From: an uncultured Lachnospiraceae bacterium
GTDB taxonomy: Bacteria; Bacillota; Clostridia; Lachnospirales; Lachnospiraceae
Assembly: GCA_937910785.1 (NCBI GenBank)
Contig: CALDLG010000094.1
Coordinates: 1 to 5,091, forward strand
Reading direction: 5' to 3'
Length of the DNA stretch: 5,091 nucleotides
The first letter of the stretch is position 1. The number at the start of each line of letters is the position of its first letter. This document shows, in pieces, positions 1 through 5,091 of the stretch. The position numbers and the translations under genes were made by a program. The notes beneath the pieces are model-generated. The model made no database searches. It worked only from the letters and a program-made list of their open reading frames with translations, and was not told the origin of the DNA.

Positions 1-16
1 ATGATCTAACCTTCAT
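1..16 (-). CDS. rpmJ: 50S ribosomal protein L36 (5' end only)
   Basis: Only the first five codons and one further base are in the window; they read M-K-V-R-S, the usual start of bacterial L36 (MKVRSS...). L36 is a very small, often zinc-binding protein of the large ribosomal subunit. The start is well supported: AAAGGAGGG lies a few bases upstream of the ATG, and rpmJ is the gene normally found after infA in Gram-positive ribosomal clusters. The gene has its own promoter in the 68-bp gap after infA. The rest of the gene, including any zinc-binding cysteines, lies outside the window, so the call rests on five residues plus gene order. Confidence 0.85.
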
Positions 17-49
17 GTTAAACCCTCCTTTCAAAAAAGACCGTTTTAC

Positions 50-78
50 ATTATACCATAGAGATATCCCTTTTGCAA
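50..78 (-). promoter_or_regulatory. Sigma-A type promoter upstream of rpmJ
   Basis: Reading the minus strand, TTGCAA (positions 78-73, 4 of 6 matches to TTGACA) is followed by a 17-bp spacer and a perfect TATAAT (55-50). The bases before the -10 are TGG, giving the extended -10 form TGnTATAAT. Transcription should start near position 43, leaving a leader of about 27 nt that holds the rpmJ ribosome binding site. The promoter lies wholly in the infA-rpmJ gap. It would drive rpmJ and, by usual gene order, the following rpsM-rpsK-rpsD-rpoA-rplQ genes, in addition to read-through from upstream. No terminator is visible after infA. Confidence 0.8.
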
Positions 79-84
79 GACCTT

Positions 85-303
85 TTATTTATCACGCCAG
101 ATAATTCGTCCTTTGGAAAGATCATAAGGGGACAACTCCAATGTTACCTTGTCGCCGGGTAAGATTCTGATAAAGTTCTGACGAAGCTTACCGCTTATAT
201 GTGCCAATACAACATGCCCGTTTTCCAGTTCTACCTGAAACATGGTATTGGGCAGCTTTTCAATTACTGTTCCTTCGATTTCAATCACATCGGCTTTCGA
301 CAT
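85..303 (-). CDS. infA: Translation initiation factor IF-1
   Basis: The product is 72 residues, the normal length for bacterial IF-1, and is a single S1-like OB-fold domain. IF-1 binds the A site of the 30S subunit and helps IF-2 and IF-3 select the initiator tRNA. Diagnostic stretches are EIEGTVIEKLPN (residues 8-19), the FQVELENGH strand (22-30), AHISGKLRQNFIRILPGD (34-51) and ELSPYDLSKGRI (56-67), which match the family end to end. The start is fixed by an ideal AGGAGGT six bases upstream of the ATG. The gene lies 17 bp after the KOW-domain gene and 68 bp before rpmJ. Nothing is abnormal. Confidence 0.98.
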   Translation of the reverse strand: MSKADVIEIEGTVIEKLPNTMFQVELENGHVVLAHISGKLRQNFIRILPGDKVTLELSPYDLSKGRIIWRDK

Positions 304-320
304 CTGTTACCTCCTGTTTT

Positions 321-584
321 CTACTTTGTGGTGCTCATCCGATACTGCTTCAGTACCTTCCGAATCTGTGCGTCATCTGCCAGACCTGTCTTTATCCGCT
401 CCGGCAGTTCCGGTTCCGGATATTTCTTTATGATCTGAATATGTTTCTTATTTTTTCTTTTCGGCTTTTCCAGTGTTCTGCTTCTGCCATCCACCAGATA
501 AACATATTCCGTTTCTTCCTTTATTATGATATAAACCGCATTTTTGTCATGGCCAGCTTTCGAACTGGCGAGCATTCCCGTCAT
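321..584 (-). CDS. KOW-domain RNA-binding protein (L14e/L6e/L27e-like)
   Basis: This 87-residue basic protein belongs to the small KOW-domain family that many Clostridia encode between map and infA, sometimes labelled ribosomal protein L14E-like. The KOW-like segment covers about residues 4-53: MLASSKAGHDKN, hydrophobic strand VYIIIKEE (17-24), YVYLVDGRSR (27-36), then a lysine-rich patch KPKRKNKKHIQ (40-50) suited to RNA contact. The C-terminal 30 residues are charged and probably helical. Its role is not established; a ribosome-associated or RNA-binding function is inferred from the fold and the location in a ribosomal operon. The start is ambiguous: AGGTGG lies only 3 bases before the first ATG, while Met4 is 12 bases from it. 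The gene starts 28 bp after map ends. Confidence 0.85.
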   Translation of the reverse strand: MTGMLASSKAGHDKNAVYIIIKEETEYVYLVDGRSRTLEKPKRKNKKHIQIIKKYPEPELPERIKTGLADDAQIRKVLKQYRMSTTK

Positions 585-612
585 TTTCCACCTGCGCCTT
601 TCTTTCCCGCCT

Positions 613-1368
613 CTAAAGAGGAAGTGTCAGAATTTCCGGTTCACCGTCGGTAATCAATATCGTATTCTCGTAGTGCGCGGAGTATGCCCCGTCAGCCGTT
701 ACCACCGTCCAGTCATCATCCAGCCATTCCACCTCGGCGGTACCCATATTGATCATCGGCTCGATGGCAAGCGTCATTCCCGGCTGCAGACGCACCCCTT
801 TGCGCCTTTGCGCAAAATTCGGTATCTGCGGTTCTTCGTGAAGCTTCGTTCCGATTCCATGTCCTACAAGCGCCGTTACGATTCCATATCCATAAGAAGT
901 AACATAAGCATCAATCGCATTAGATATATCGTAAAGATGATTTCCCGCTTTCGCGTTTTTAATTCCTTCGAAGAAACTCTGCTTCGTTACTAAGATCAGC
1001 TGCTCCGCCTCCGGGCTGACCGTTCCGACCTTATGCGTTCTTGCGGCATCCGAATGGTATCCTTTATAAATCAGTCCCGCATCCAGGCTTACGATATCGC
1101 CCTCTTTCAAGATATGATCCGCATGTGGAATTCCATGCACCACCTCGTCATTCACAGAGACACAGATGGAAGCCGGATACCCCTGATAATGCAGAAAGTT
1201 CGGTGTACACCCAAAGCTTCTGATCAGTTCCTCTCCCAGCTTATCAATATCCTTCGTGGACATTCCCGGATGGATCGCCTTGCCCAGCTCTTCGTGCACT
1301 ATGCCAAGCAGTCTTCCCGCTTCTCTCATCAGATCGATCTCTCTGGCAGATTTAATTGTAACAGCCAT
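613..1368 (-). CDS. map: Methionine aminopeptidase, type I
   Basis: This cytoplasmic metalloprotease removes the initiator methionine from new proteins whose second residue is small. The product is 251 residues, typical of type Ia enzymes without an N-terminal extension. All five metal ligands of the pita-bread fold are present: D96 (SLDAG), D107 (HSDAAR), H170 (VGHGIG), E203 (IEPM) and E234 (HYENT). The active-site histidines H78 (VVHGIP) and H177 (KLHEEP) are also there. These lie one residue earlier than the equivalent E. coli positions, so the enzyme should be active. GGAGGGG sits 6 bases before the ATG, and the gene begins 23 bp after adk stops. The adk-map pair is standard in Firmicute ribosomal clusters. 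Confidence 0.98.
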   Translation of the reverse strand: MAVTIKSAREIDLMREAGRLLGIVHEELGKAIHPGMSTKDIDKLGEELIRSFGCTPNFLHYQGYPASICVSVNDEVVHGIPHADHILKEGDIVSLDAGLIYKGYHSDAARTHKVGTVSPEAEQLILVTKQSFFEGIKNAKAGNHLYDISNAIDAYVTSYGYGIVTALVGHGIGTKLHEEPQIPNFAQRRKGVRLQPGMTLAIEPMINMGTAEVEWLDDDWTVVTADGAYSAHYENTILITDGEPEILTLPL

Positions 1369-1391
1369 TTTACCCCTCCATGCCTCCAGGA

Positions 1392-2033
1392 TTAACCGAG
1401 AATATCCGTAATAGCAGCAAACACATCCATCATATCCGCCGTTCCGTCAACTGTCTTCAGAATATTCTGTGCGGTATAATACTCGATCAGAGGCTGTGTC
1501 TGTTTATGATATACGTCAAGCCGGTTCTTTACCGTTTCCTCCTTATCGTCATCGCGCAGAATAAGCTCTTTACCGCATCTGTCACATATTCCTTCCTGTC
1601 TGGGCGGAATATGTTCTATATGAAAAGTAGCGCCGCATGAAAGGCAGGCACGTCTACCCGACATTCTCCTGATAATATTCTCATCCGGTACTTCTACGTT
1701 AATTGCATAATCAATTCTGTCACCAAGTTCTTTGATGGCCTTATCCAAAACTTCCGCCTGCGGAATCGTTCTCGGGAAACCATCCAGCACATAACCGTTC
1801 TTACAGTCATCCTGTGCCACTCTGTCAAGCAGTATCCTGACCGTCAACTCATCGGGAACGAGCGCTCCCTGATCCATATATTTCTTGGCCTCCATGCCAA
1901 GCTCCGTACCATTCTTTACATTTTCCCTGAAAATATCCCCCGTCGAAACATGAGGTATTCCGTATTTGTCAGCGATCATCTGCGCCTGTGTGCCCTTCCC
2001 GGCCCCCGGCGCGCCTAACATTATAATCTTCAT
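1392..2033 (-). CDS. adk: Adenylate kinase, zinc-lid form
   Basis: The enzyme interconverts ATP + AMP and 2 ADP in the cytoplasm. The 213-residue product is full length. It has the P-loop GAPGAGKGT (residues 7-15), the AMP-binding region (about 30-59), the DGFPRT motif (84-89) and a long LID (about 126-163). The LID carries four cysteines, C130, C133, C150 and C153, in a CxxC-X16-CxxC pattern that binds structural zinc, as in many Gram-positive enzymes. DDDKEET (161-167) closes the LID. A purine-rich site, GGGAGAGGG, precedes the ATG. The gene is followed closely by map but is separated from secY by an unusual 234-bp gap, so it may depend partly on its own promoter. Confidence 0.98.
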   Translation of the reverse strand: MKIIMLGAPGAGKGTQAQMIADKYGIPHVSTGDIFRENVKNGTELGMEAKKYMDQGALVPDELTVRILLDRVAQDDCKNGYVLDGFPRTIPQAEVLDKAIKELGDRIDYAINVEVPDENIIRRMSGRRACLSCGATFHIEHIPPRQEGICDRCGKELILRDDDKEETVKNRLDVYHKQTQPLIEYYTAQNILKTVDGTADMMDVFAAITDILG

Positions 2034-2077
2034 AATTTATCCCTCTCCCTGACTACCTGACCCTTCACCAAACATCA

Positions 2078-2106
2078 ATCTTTATGGTATAGATAAAAAT
2101 TCTCAA
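2078..2106 (-). promoter_or_regulatory. Weak candidate promoter for adk-map
   Basis: On the minus strand TTGAGA (2106-2101, 5 of 6 matches to the -35 consensus) is followed by a 17-bp AT-rich spacer and AAAGAT (2083-2078, only 3 of 6 matches to TATAAT). The predicted start would be near 2071, about 40 nt before the adk ATG. The position, downstream of the structured repeat region and just before adk, makes sense for restoring expression past a structured gap. The poor -10 keeps confidence low. Confidence 0.3.
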
Positions 2107-2129
2107 TAATTATTCTCCACAAACGCGGG

Positions 2130-2152
2130 AAGAATCGCCGTTGGCGATTCTT
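2130..2152. repeat. Perfect 10-bp inverted repeat (hairpin) before adk
   Basis: AAGAATCGCC (2130-2139) and GGCGATTCTT (2143-2152) are perfect reverse complements around a 3-base loop. In the direction of the operon the hairpin is followed by CCCGCG rather than a T-run, so it does not look like a classical terminator for secY transcripts. It stands 2 bases from the three-way-junction segment at 2155-2239 and may belong to the same element. It could act as an RNA-stabilising or processing structure; that is inference. Confidence 0.8.
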
Positions 2153-2154
2153 TC

Positions 2155-2239
2155 ACACGAAAAGCTGTCGTAAAACGACAGCTAGATGTTCTTAGGCAGC
2201 GCATCCTCGGATGCGGTGTCTTAGAACATCTTTTCGTGT
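2155..2239. repeat. Palindromic element predicted to fold as a three-way junction
   Basis: Three stems can be drawn by hand and meet with no unpaired junction base. P1 pairs 2155-2162 (ACACGAAA) with 2232-2239 (TTTCGTGT), 8 of 8. P2 is a 9-bp perfect hairpin, 2163-2171 with 2175-2183, loop AAA on the plus strand. P3 spans 2184-2231: 9 bp (2184-2192 with 2223-2231), one mismatch, 5 bp with one G-T pair, one mismatch, then 7 bp (2200-2206 with 2209-2215, the innermost pair probably open). In the operon direction P2 is followed by TTTTCG, at most a weak terminator. The layout suggests an inserted palindromic repeat or a structured intergenic RNA. No family could be assigned. Confidence 0.65.
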
Positions 2240-2268
2240 TGTCTTTAGAACATCTTTTCGTGTTGTCT
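2221..2268. repeat. Perfect 24-bp tandem duplication abutting the secY stop
   Basis: Positions 2221-2244 and 2245-2268 are identical over 24 bases (each begins TTAGAACATC and ends GTGTTGTCT on the plus strand). The second copy ends on the last base of the secY TAA codon. Each copy contains the right-hand strands of stems P1 and P3 of the neighbouring junction element, so either copy could pair with the left-hand strands. The array looks like slippage duplication of one end of that element. The 10 bases before the first copy share part of the unit end (GTGTC), hinting at a decayed further boundary. Confidence 0.95.
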
Positions 2269-3581
2269 TAATCATTCAAAAATCCTTTATAATTCCGAAC
2301 CATCATCTGAGACTCGATCTGCTTGATCGTTTCGAGCACAACGCTCACGATAATAATGAGGCTCGTTCCTCCAAAGGATACGCTCGCACCGAAAATGCCA
2401 TTAAAGAAATAAGGCACAACACATACGATCGTAAGTCCGACCGCTCCGATGAAGACGATATAGTTCAGGATCTTCGTCAGATAATCGCTGGTCGGTTTTC
2501 CGGGTCTGATTCCCGGAATAAATCCACCCTGGCGCTTCATATTATCGGCAATCTCAAGCGGATTGAACGTAATGGAAGTATAAAAATATGCAAAGGCAAT
2601 CACCATCGCCACATATACCACCAGACCGATCGAATATATCGGCTGATTCGGGTTACACCAGTAGCTCGAATTCAATCCTTTTAAAACGCCTCCCCAGAAT
2701 CCTGTTCCGCTGATATTGAAGAAGGAACAGAAGATTACCGGAAGCTGCATCAGGGAAGATGCGAAGATAACAGGAATAACACCAGAAGTATTCACCTTTA
2801 ACGGAATGTTCGTGCTCTGTCCGCCGACCATTTTTCTTCCCTGTACCTTTTTCGCATACTGCACCGGGATTTTTCTTACGCCATCATTTAATATAATGAC
2901 AAGAATAACCATACCGATAATAATTGCGAGAATAATCAAAGCCGCAACGACTGCCTTGGCAATTGATTTTCCGAAAACAAACTGTTCAAACAGCTGGGTA
3001 ATATCTGCCGGCACACGGGAGATAATATTAATTGTCAGGACAATGGAAATACCATTTCCCACACCGTTTTCGGTAATTCTCTCGCCAATCCACATCAGAA
3101 ACGCACTGCCTGCTGTCAAAGCCACAACAACCGTAAGAATGCTGAATACATTATACGTTTCAAGCAGACCCTGACGGCCGAAGCCAATCGCCATCGCCGA
3201 TGACTCAATCAAAGAAAGTCCAACCGTCACATAACGGGTAATGGACGCGATCTTTTTTCTTCCATCCTCTCCGTCACGCTGCATCTCTTCCAGCTTCGGA
3301 ATTGCAATCGTCAGAAGCTGCATGATGATGGAAGACGTAATATACGGAGTGATATTCAACGCCAGAACGGACATTCTTAAGAAAGAACCGCCCGTAAAGG
3401 CATTAAAGAAATTAAATGCATCTCCGGTCTGCTGCTCGAACCATCTGGCAAAAAAGGTTCTGTCAACGCCGGGAACCGGAAGCTGTGATCCGAAACGGAT
3501 CACAACTAACATTGCGAATGTAAAAAAGATCTTCTTTCTTAATTCTTTGATTTTAAAAGCATTTTTTAGGGTTGTAAACAT
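2268..3581 (-). CDS. secY: Protein translocase subunit SecY
   Basis: SecY is the central channel of the SecYEG translocon in the cytoplasmic membrane; it works with SecA for export and with ribosomes for membrane insertion. The 437-residue product is full length with the expected ten membrane segments, at roughly 17-33, 74-92, 116-135, 148-166, 176-190, 211-231, 267-287, 314-336, 371-393 and 401-418. The plug region is near 55-72. The signatures ALNITPYITSSIIMQLL (74-90) and GERITENGVGNGIS (166-179) are intact. The cytosolic loops for SecA and ribosome contact are at about 232-265 and 337-369, the latter with the conserved arginine in PGIRPG (R359). The ATG overlaps the rplO stop by one base. 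Adk normally follows closely; here a 234-bp gap intervenes. Confidence 0.98.
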   Translation of the reverse strand: MFTTLKNAFKIKELRKKIFFTFAMLVVIRFGSQLPVPGVDRTFFARWFEQQTGDAFNFFNAFTGGSFLRMSVLALNITPYITSSIIMQLLTIAIPKLEEMQRDGEDGRKKIASITRYVTVGLSLIESSAMAIGFGRQGLLETYNVFSILTVVVALTAGSAFLMWIGERITENGVGNGISIVLTINIISRVPADITQLFEQFVFGKSIAKAVVAALIILAIIIGMVILVIILNDGVRKIPVQYAKKVQGRKMVGGQSTNIPLKVNTSGVIPVIFASSLMQLPVIFCSFFNISGTGFWGGVLKGLNSSYWCNPNQPIYSIGLVVYVAMVIAFAYFYTSITFNPLEIADNMKRQGGFIPGIRPGKPTSDYLTKILNYIVFIGAVGLTIVCVVPYFFNGIFGASVSFGGTSLIIIVSVVLETIKQIESQMMVRNYKGFLND

Positions 3582-4021
3582 TACATCACCTCTGTTGTTC
3601 CACCAAGTGCCTCGATTTTTTCTTTCGCGGATGCGCTGTACGCATTTACTTTCACATCGAGTTTTTTGGTCAATTCTCCATTTCCAAGGATTTTCACGCC
3701 ATCACGAGGATTTTTGATAATTCCTTTTTCCAGTAACGCATCTACATCAACCGTAGCCCCATTTTCAAATACTTCCAGCGCATTCAGGTTAATCGCAACG
3801 ATTTCCTTAGAGTTTCTGCACTTGAAGCCTCTTTTCGGAATACGTCTGTATAATGGCATCTGACCACCTTCAAAACCGATTCTCGGTGCGCCGGAACGGG
3901 CCTTCTGACCCTTATGTCCCTTACCGGCCGTTTTACCGTTGCCTGAACCATGTCCGCGGCCTCTTCTAAAATTATCACTGTGCTTGGAACCTTCTGCAGG
4001 TCTTAAATTTGATAATTCCAT
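3581..4021 (-). CDS. rplO: 50S ribosomal protein L15
   Basis: L15 is a late-assembly protein of the large subunit that threads an extended basic arm into 23S rRNA. The 146-residue product has the typical length. The N-terminal half carries the glycine/basic arm, with GRGHGSGNGKTAGKGHKGQK at 21-40 and then RSGAPRIGFEGGQMPLYRR at 42-60. The C-terminal globular part includes VKILGNGELTKKLDVK (109-124) and the SAKEKIEALGG end (131-141), which form the family signature. AAAGGAG lies 10 bases before the ATG. The gene follows rpmD by 33 bp and its TAA stop overlaps the secY ATG by one base, the usual L30-L15-SecY order. Confidence 0.98.
   Translation of the reverse strand: MELSNLRPAEGSKHSDNFRRGRGHGSGNGKTAGKGHKGQKARSGAPRIGFEGGQMPLYRRIPKRGFKCRNSKEIVAINLNALEVFENGATVDVDALLEKGIIKNPRDGVKILGNGELTKKLDVKVNAYSASAKEKIEALGGTTEVM
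3585..3592 (-). promoter_or_regulatory. secY ribosome binding site inside the end of rplO
   Basis: The sequence GAGGTGAT (3592-3585 on the minus strand) is a near-ideal match to the anti-Shine-Dalgarno end of 16S rRNA and lies about 7 bases before the secY ATG. It also encodes the last rplO residues (E-V-M). With the TAATG stop/start overlap at 3583-3579, this points to translational coupling of secY to rplO. Confidence 0.85.
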
Positions 4022-4054
4022 GCTAACTATGCTCCTTTCTCTGTCAACTTCCGA

Positions 4055-4243
4055 TTATGCTTCTTCCACTTTGACCATATGTCTTACTTTCTGAATCTGG
4101 CCGCGTGTAGCGCCATTATCCGGCAGTTCAACAGTCTGACCTATTTTTCGAAGTCCCATTGCTTCGATCGTCGCTTTCGCTTTCGGAATCTGGCCAATTG
4201 TAGATTTAACCAATGTTATTTTTAACTTCTTCTCTGCTGCCAT
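4055..4243 (-). CDS. rpmD: 50S ribosomal protein L30
   Basis: This 62-residue product has the normal size of bacterial L30, a small large-subunit protein. Family features are the opening strand LKITLVKSTIG (7-17), the helix QIPKAKATIEAMGLRKIGQTV (18-38) and the closing PDNGATRGQIQKVRHMVKVE (41-60). The gene is between rpsE (48 bp upstream) and rplO (33 bp downstream), the canonical position. Two possible Shine-Dalgarno sites precede the ATG: AAAGGAG about 13 bases away, and AGGGA about 7 bases away, the latter better spaced. Confidence 0.97.
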   Translation of the reverse strand: MAAEKKLKITLVKSTIGQIPKAKATIEAMGLRKIGQTVELPDNGATRGQIQKVRHMVKVEEA

Positions 4244-4291
4244 TTTTATATCCCTGCTCCTTTCTCAGTCTTTTGCAATCTGACCTTTGCC

Positions 4292-4801
4292 TTAAGACAT
4301 AACCTCTTCAACAGATTTGCCGCGGTTCTTAGCAACTTCTTCAGGAGTCTTTAACTGACTTAATCCTGAAATCGTAGCAAGTACGACATTCTGTTTGTTG
4401 TTAGATCCTAAAGATTTCGTACGGATATTGGAAATGCCTGCAAGCTCACATACGATACGGGCAGGACCGCCGGCAATAATACCGGTACCTTCCGGAGCTT
4501 TCTTTAAAAGAACAGAAGCGGAACCAAACTGTCCGATAAAATCATGTGTAATACTGTGATTGGGATCGAGTGCAACCGTAACAAGATTCTTGATTGCATC
4601 CTCTTTTCCTTTACGGATAGCCTCCGGAATTTCGGTTGCCTTTCCAAGTCCGGCGCCTACATGTCCGTTGCCATCTCCTACTACTACCAATGCTGTGAAA
4701 CGGAAGTTACGACCACCCTTTACAACCTTAGTAACACGTTTGATAGTTACAACTTTTTCAGTCAGTTCCAACTGGCTGGCATCAATGATTGTATGTCTCA
4801 T
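4292..4801 (-). CDS. rpsE: 30S ribosomal protein S5
   Basis: S5 is a small-subunit protein at the decoding side that affects translational accuracy and mRNA entry. The 169-residue product is full length. The N-terminal double-stranded-RNA-binding-like domain has TKVVKGGRNFRFTALVVVGD (24-43), then GNGHVGAGLGKATEIPEAIRK (44-64). The C-terminal domain carries APEGTGIIAGGPARIVCELAGI (102-123) and the end TPEEVAKNRGKSVEEV (152-167). The VKGGR loop (27-31), where known spectinomycin-resistance changes map in other bacteria, appears unaltered. AAGGGAG lies about 10 bases before the ATG; the gene begins 18 bp after rplR ends. Confidence 0.98.
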   Translation of the reverse strand: MRHTIIDASQLELTEKVVTIKRVTKVVKGGRNFRFTALVVVGDGNGHVGAGLGKATEIPEAIRKGKEDAIKNLVTVALDPNHSITHDFIGQFGSASVLLKKAPEGTGIIAGGPARIVCELAGISNIRTKSLGSNNKQNVVLATISGLSQLKTPEEVAKNRGKSVEEVMS

Positions 4802-4819
4802 GTGATTTTGTCTCCCTTC

Positions 4820-5091
4820 CTAAAATTCTAATCCAGCTGCTCTGGCTGCATCAGCTAAAGCTGCAATTTTACCCTGGTATATAAAGCCGCCTCTGTCAAA
4901 AACAACCGTATTAATACCTTTTTCAATTGCTCTTTTGGCAATGATTGTTCCTAAATATGCCGCCGCATCAACGTTATTGGTCTTTTCCAGTTCCGCCTTT
5001 ACCTCTTTTTCAAGGGTAGATGCCGCAACCAGCGTGTTTCCAACTGTATCGTCAATAATTTGAGCATACATATGATTATTACTTCTGAATA
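4820..5091 (-). CDS. rplR: 50S ribosomal protein L18 (5' end outside window)
   Basis: L18 binds 5S rRNA and anchors it in the central protuberance of the large subunit. The reading frame stays open to the window edge, and the codons before the first in-window ATG (position 5071) read F-R-S-N-N-H, matching the conserved L18 stretch FRSN.HxYAQ. That ATG is therefore an internal methionine and the true start is upstream of the window. About 90 of an expected 120 or so residues are visible. They include MYAQIIDDTVGNTLVAAST, the AAYLGTIIAKRAIEKGI helix, the VVFDRGGFIYQGKIAALADA signature and the terminal AARAAGLEF. The gene precedes rpsE by 18 bp, the standard L18-S5 order. Confidence 0.97.
   Translation of the reverse strand, partial: FRSNNHMYAQIIDDTVGNTLVAASTLEKEVKAELEKTNNVDAAAYLGTIIAKRAIEKGINTVVFDRGGFIYQGKIAALADAARAAGLEF

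Noticed and set aside
201..653. A 150-codon open frame on the plus strand opposite infA and the KOW gene; similar long plus-strand frames at 544-993, 2211-2684, 2716-3174 and 3241-3717
   Set aside because: They lie antisense to clear, conserved minus-strand genes, lack recognisable domains and have composition expected of the opposite strand of coding DNA.
2064..2093. Possible plus-strand promoter (TTCACC, 18-bp spacer, TGGTATAGA) that would transcribe antisense into secY
   Set aside because: The -10 hexamer TATAGA and the -35 each match only 4 of 6 consensus bases. The region is AT-rich and contains the candidate adk promoter on the other strand, so chance resemblance is likely.
2163..2183. 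P2 hairpin as the intrinsic terminator of secY
   Set aside because: On the minus strand only a four-to-five T stretch follows before CG, and the stem is half AT. It is at best a weak or partial terminator and adk, the normal next operon gene, follows.
2034..2267. Known riboswitch or T-box leader ahead of adk
   Set aside because: No recognisable riboswitch core or T-box sequence (such as a TGG-type T-box motif with a terminator) was seen; the structure matches no class I can name.
2221..2268. CRISPR-like or phage attachment repeat
   Set aside because: The two 24-bp units are directly adjacent with no spacer, and there are no cas genes, integrase or tRNA nearby.
4244..4291. TTGCAA plus TATAAA as a promoter in the rpsE-rpmD gap
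   Set aside because: The spacing is 22 bp, too long for a sigma-A promoter, and the TATAAA overlaps the rpmD ribosome binding region.
5069..5071. ATG at 5071 as the rplR start
   Set aside because: The frame is open upstream and encodes the conserved L18 residues FRSNNH, so this methionine is internal.

Overview
This window is part of the large ribosomal-protein cluster (spc operon, with its adk-map-infA-rpmJ extension) of a Gram-positive bacterium in the Firmicutes, most likely Clostridia of the Lachnospiraceae type. All the genes lie on the minus strand, so transcription runs from position 5091 toward position 1. The lineage is inferred from three things. A small KOW-type RNA-binding gene sits between map and infA. 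Adenylate kinase has a four-cysteine zinc lid. The IF-1, SecY and L36 sequences look clostridial, and most genes have strong AGGAGG-like ribosome binding sites.

In transcription order the window holds: rplR (L18, 5' end outside the window), rpsE (S5), rpmD (L30), rplO (L15), secY, a 234-bp non-coding gap, adk, map, the KOW-domain gene, infA (IF-1), and the first five codons of rpmJ (L36). Apart from the secY-adk gap, spacing is tight, from a 1-bp overlap (rplO/secY) to 68 bp (infA/rpmJ), as expected for one polycistronic unit. No frameshift, truncation or missing catalytic residue was seen in the complete genes.

Functionally this is core translation and export. S5, L30, L15, L18 and L36 build the ribosome and IF-1 starts translation. 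SecY is the membrane channel for nascent chains, and Map removes the initiator methionine from new proteins. Adk balances adenine nucleotides.

Two non-coding regions stand out. The infA-rpmJ gap carries a convincing sigma-A type promoter (extended -10 TGGTATAAT, 17-bp spacer, TTGCAA), so the downstream rpmJ gene, and probably those after it, can be transcribed independently. The secY-adk gap is unusual. It holds a 10-bp perfect hairpin, then an 85-nt segment that folds on paper into a three-way junction with no unpaired base at the junction, then a perfect 24-bp tandem duplication that ends on the last base of the secY stop codon. This looks like an inserted palindromic repeat element or a structured RNA, and it is the only part of the window that ordinary gene content does not explain. 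A weak candidate promoter for adk lies just beyond it. I found no novel protein-coding system.
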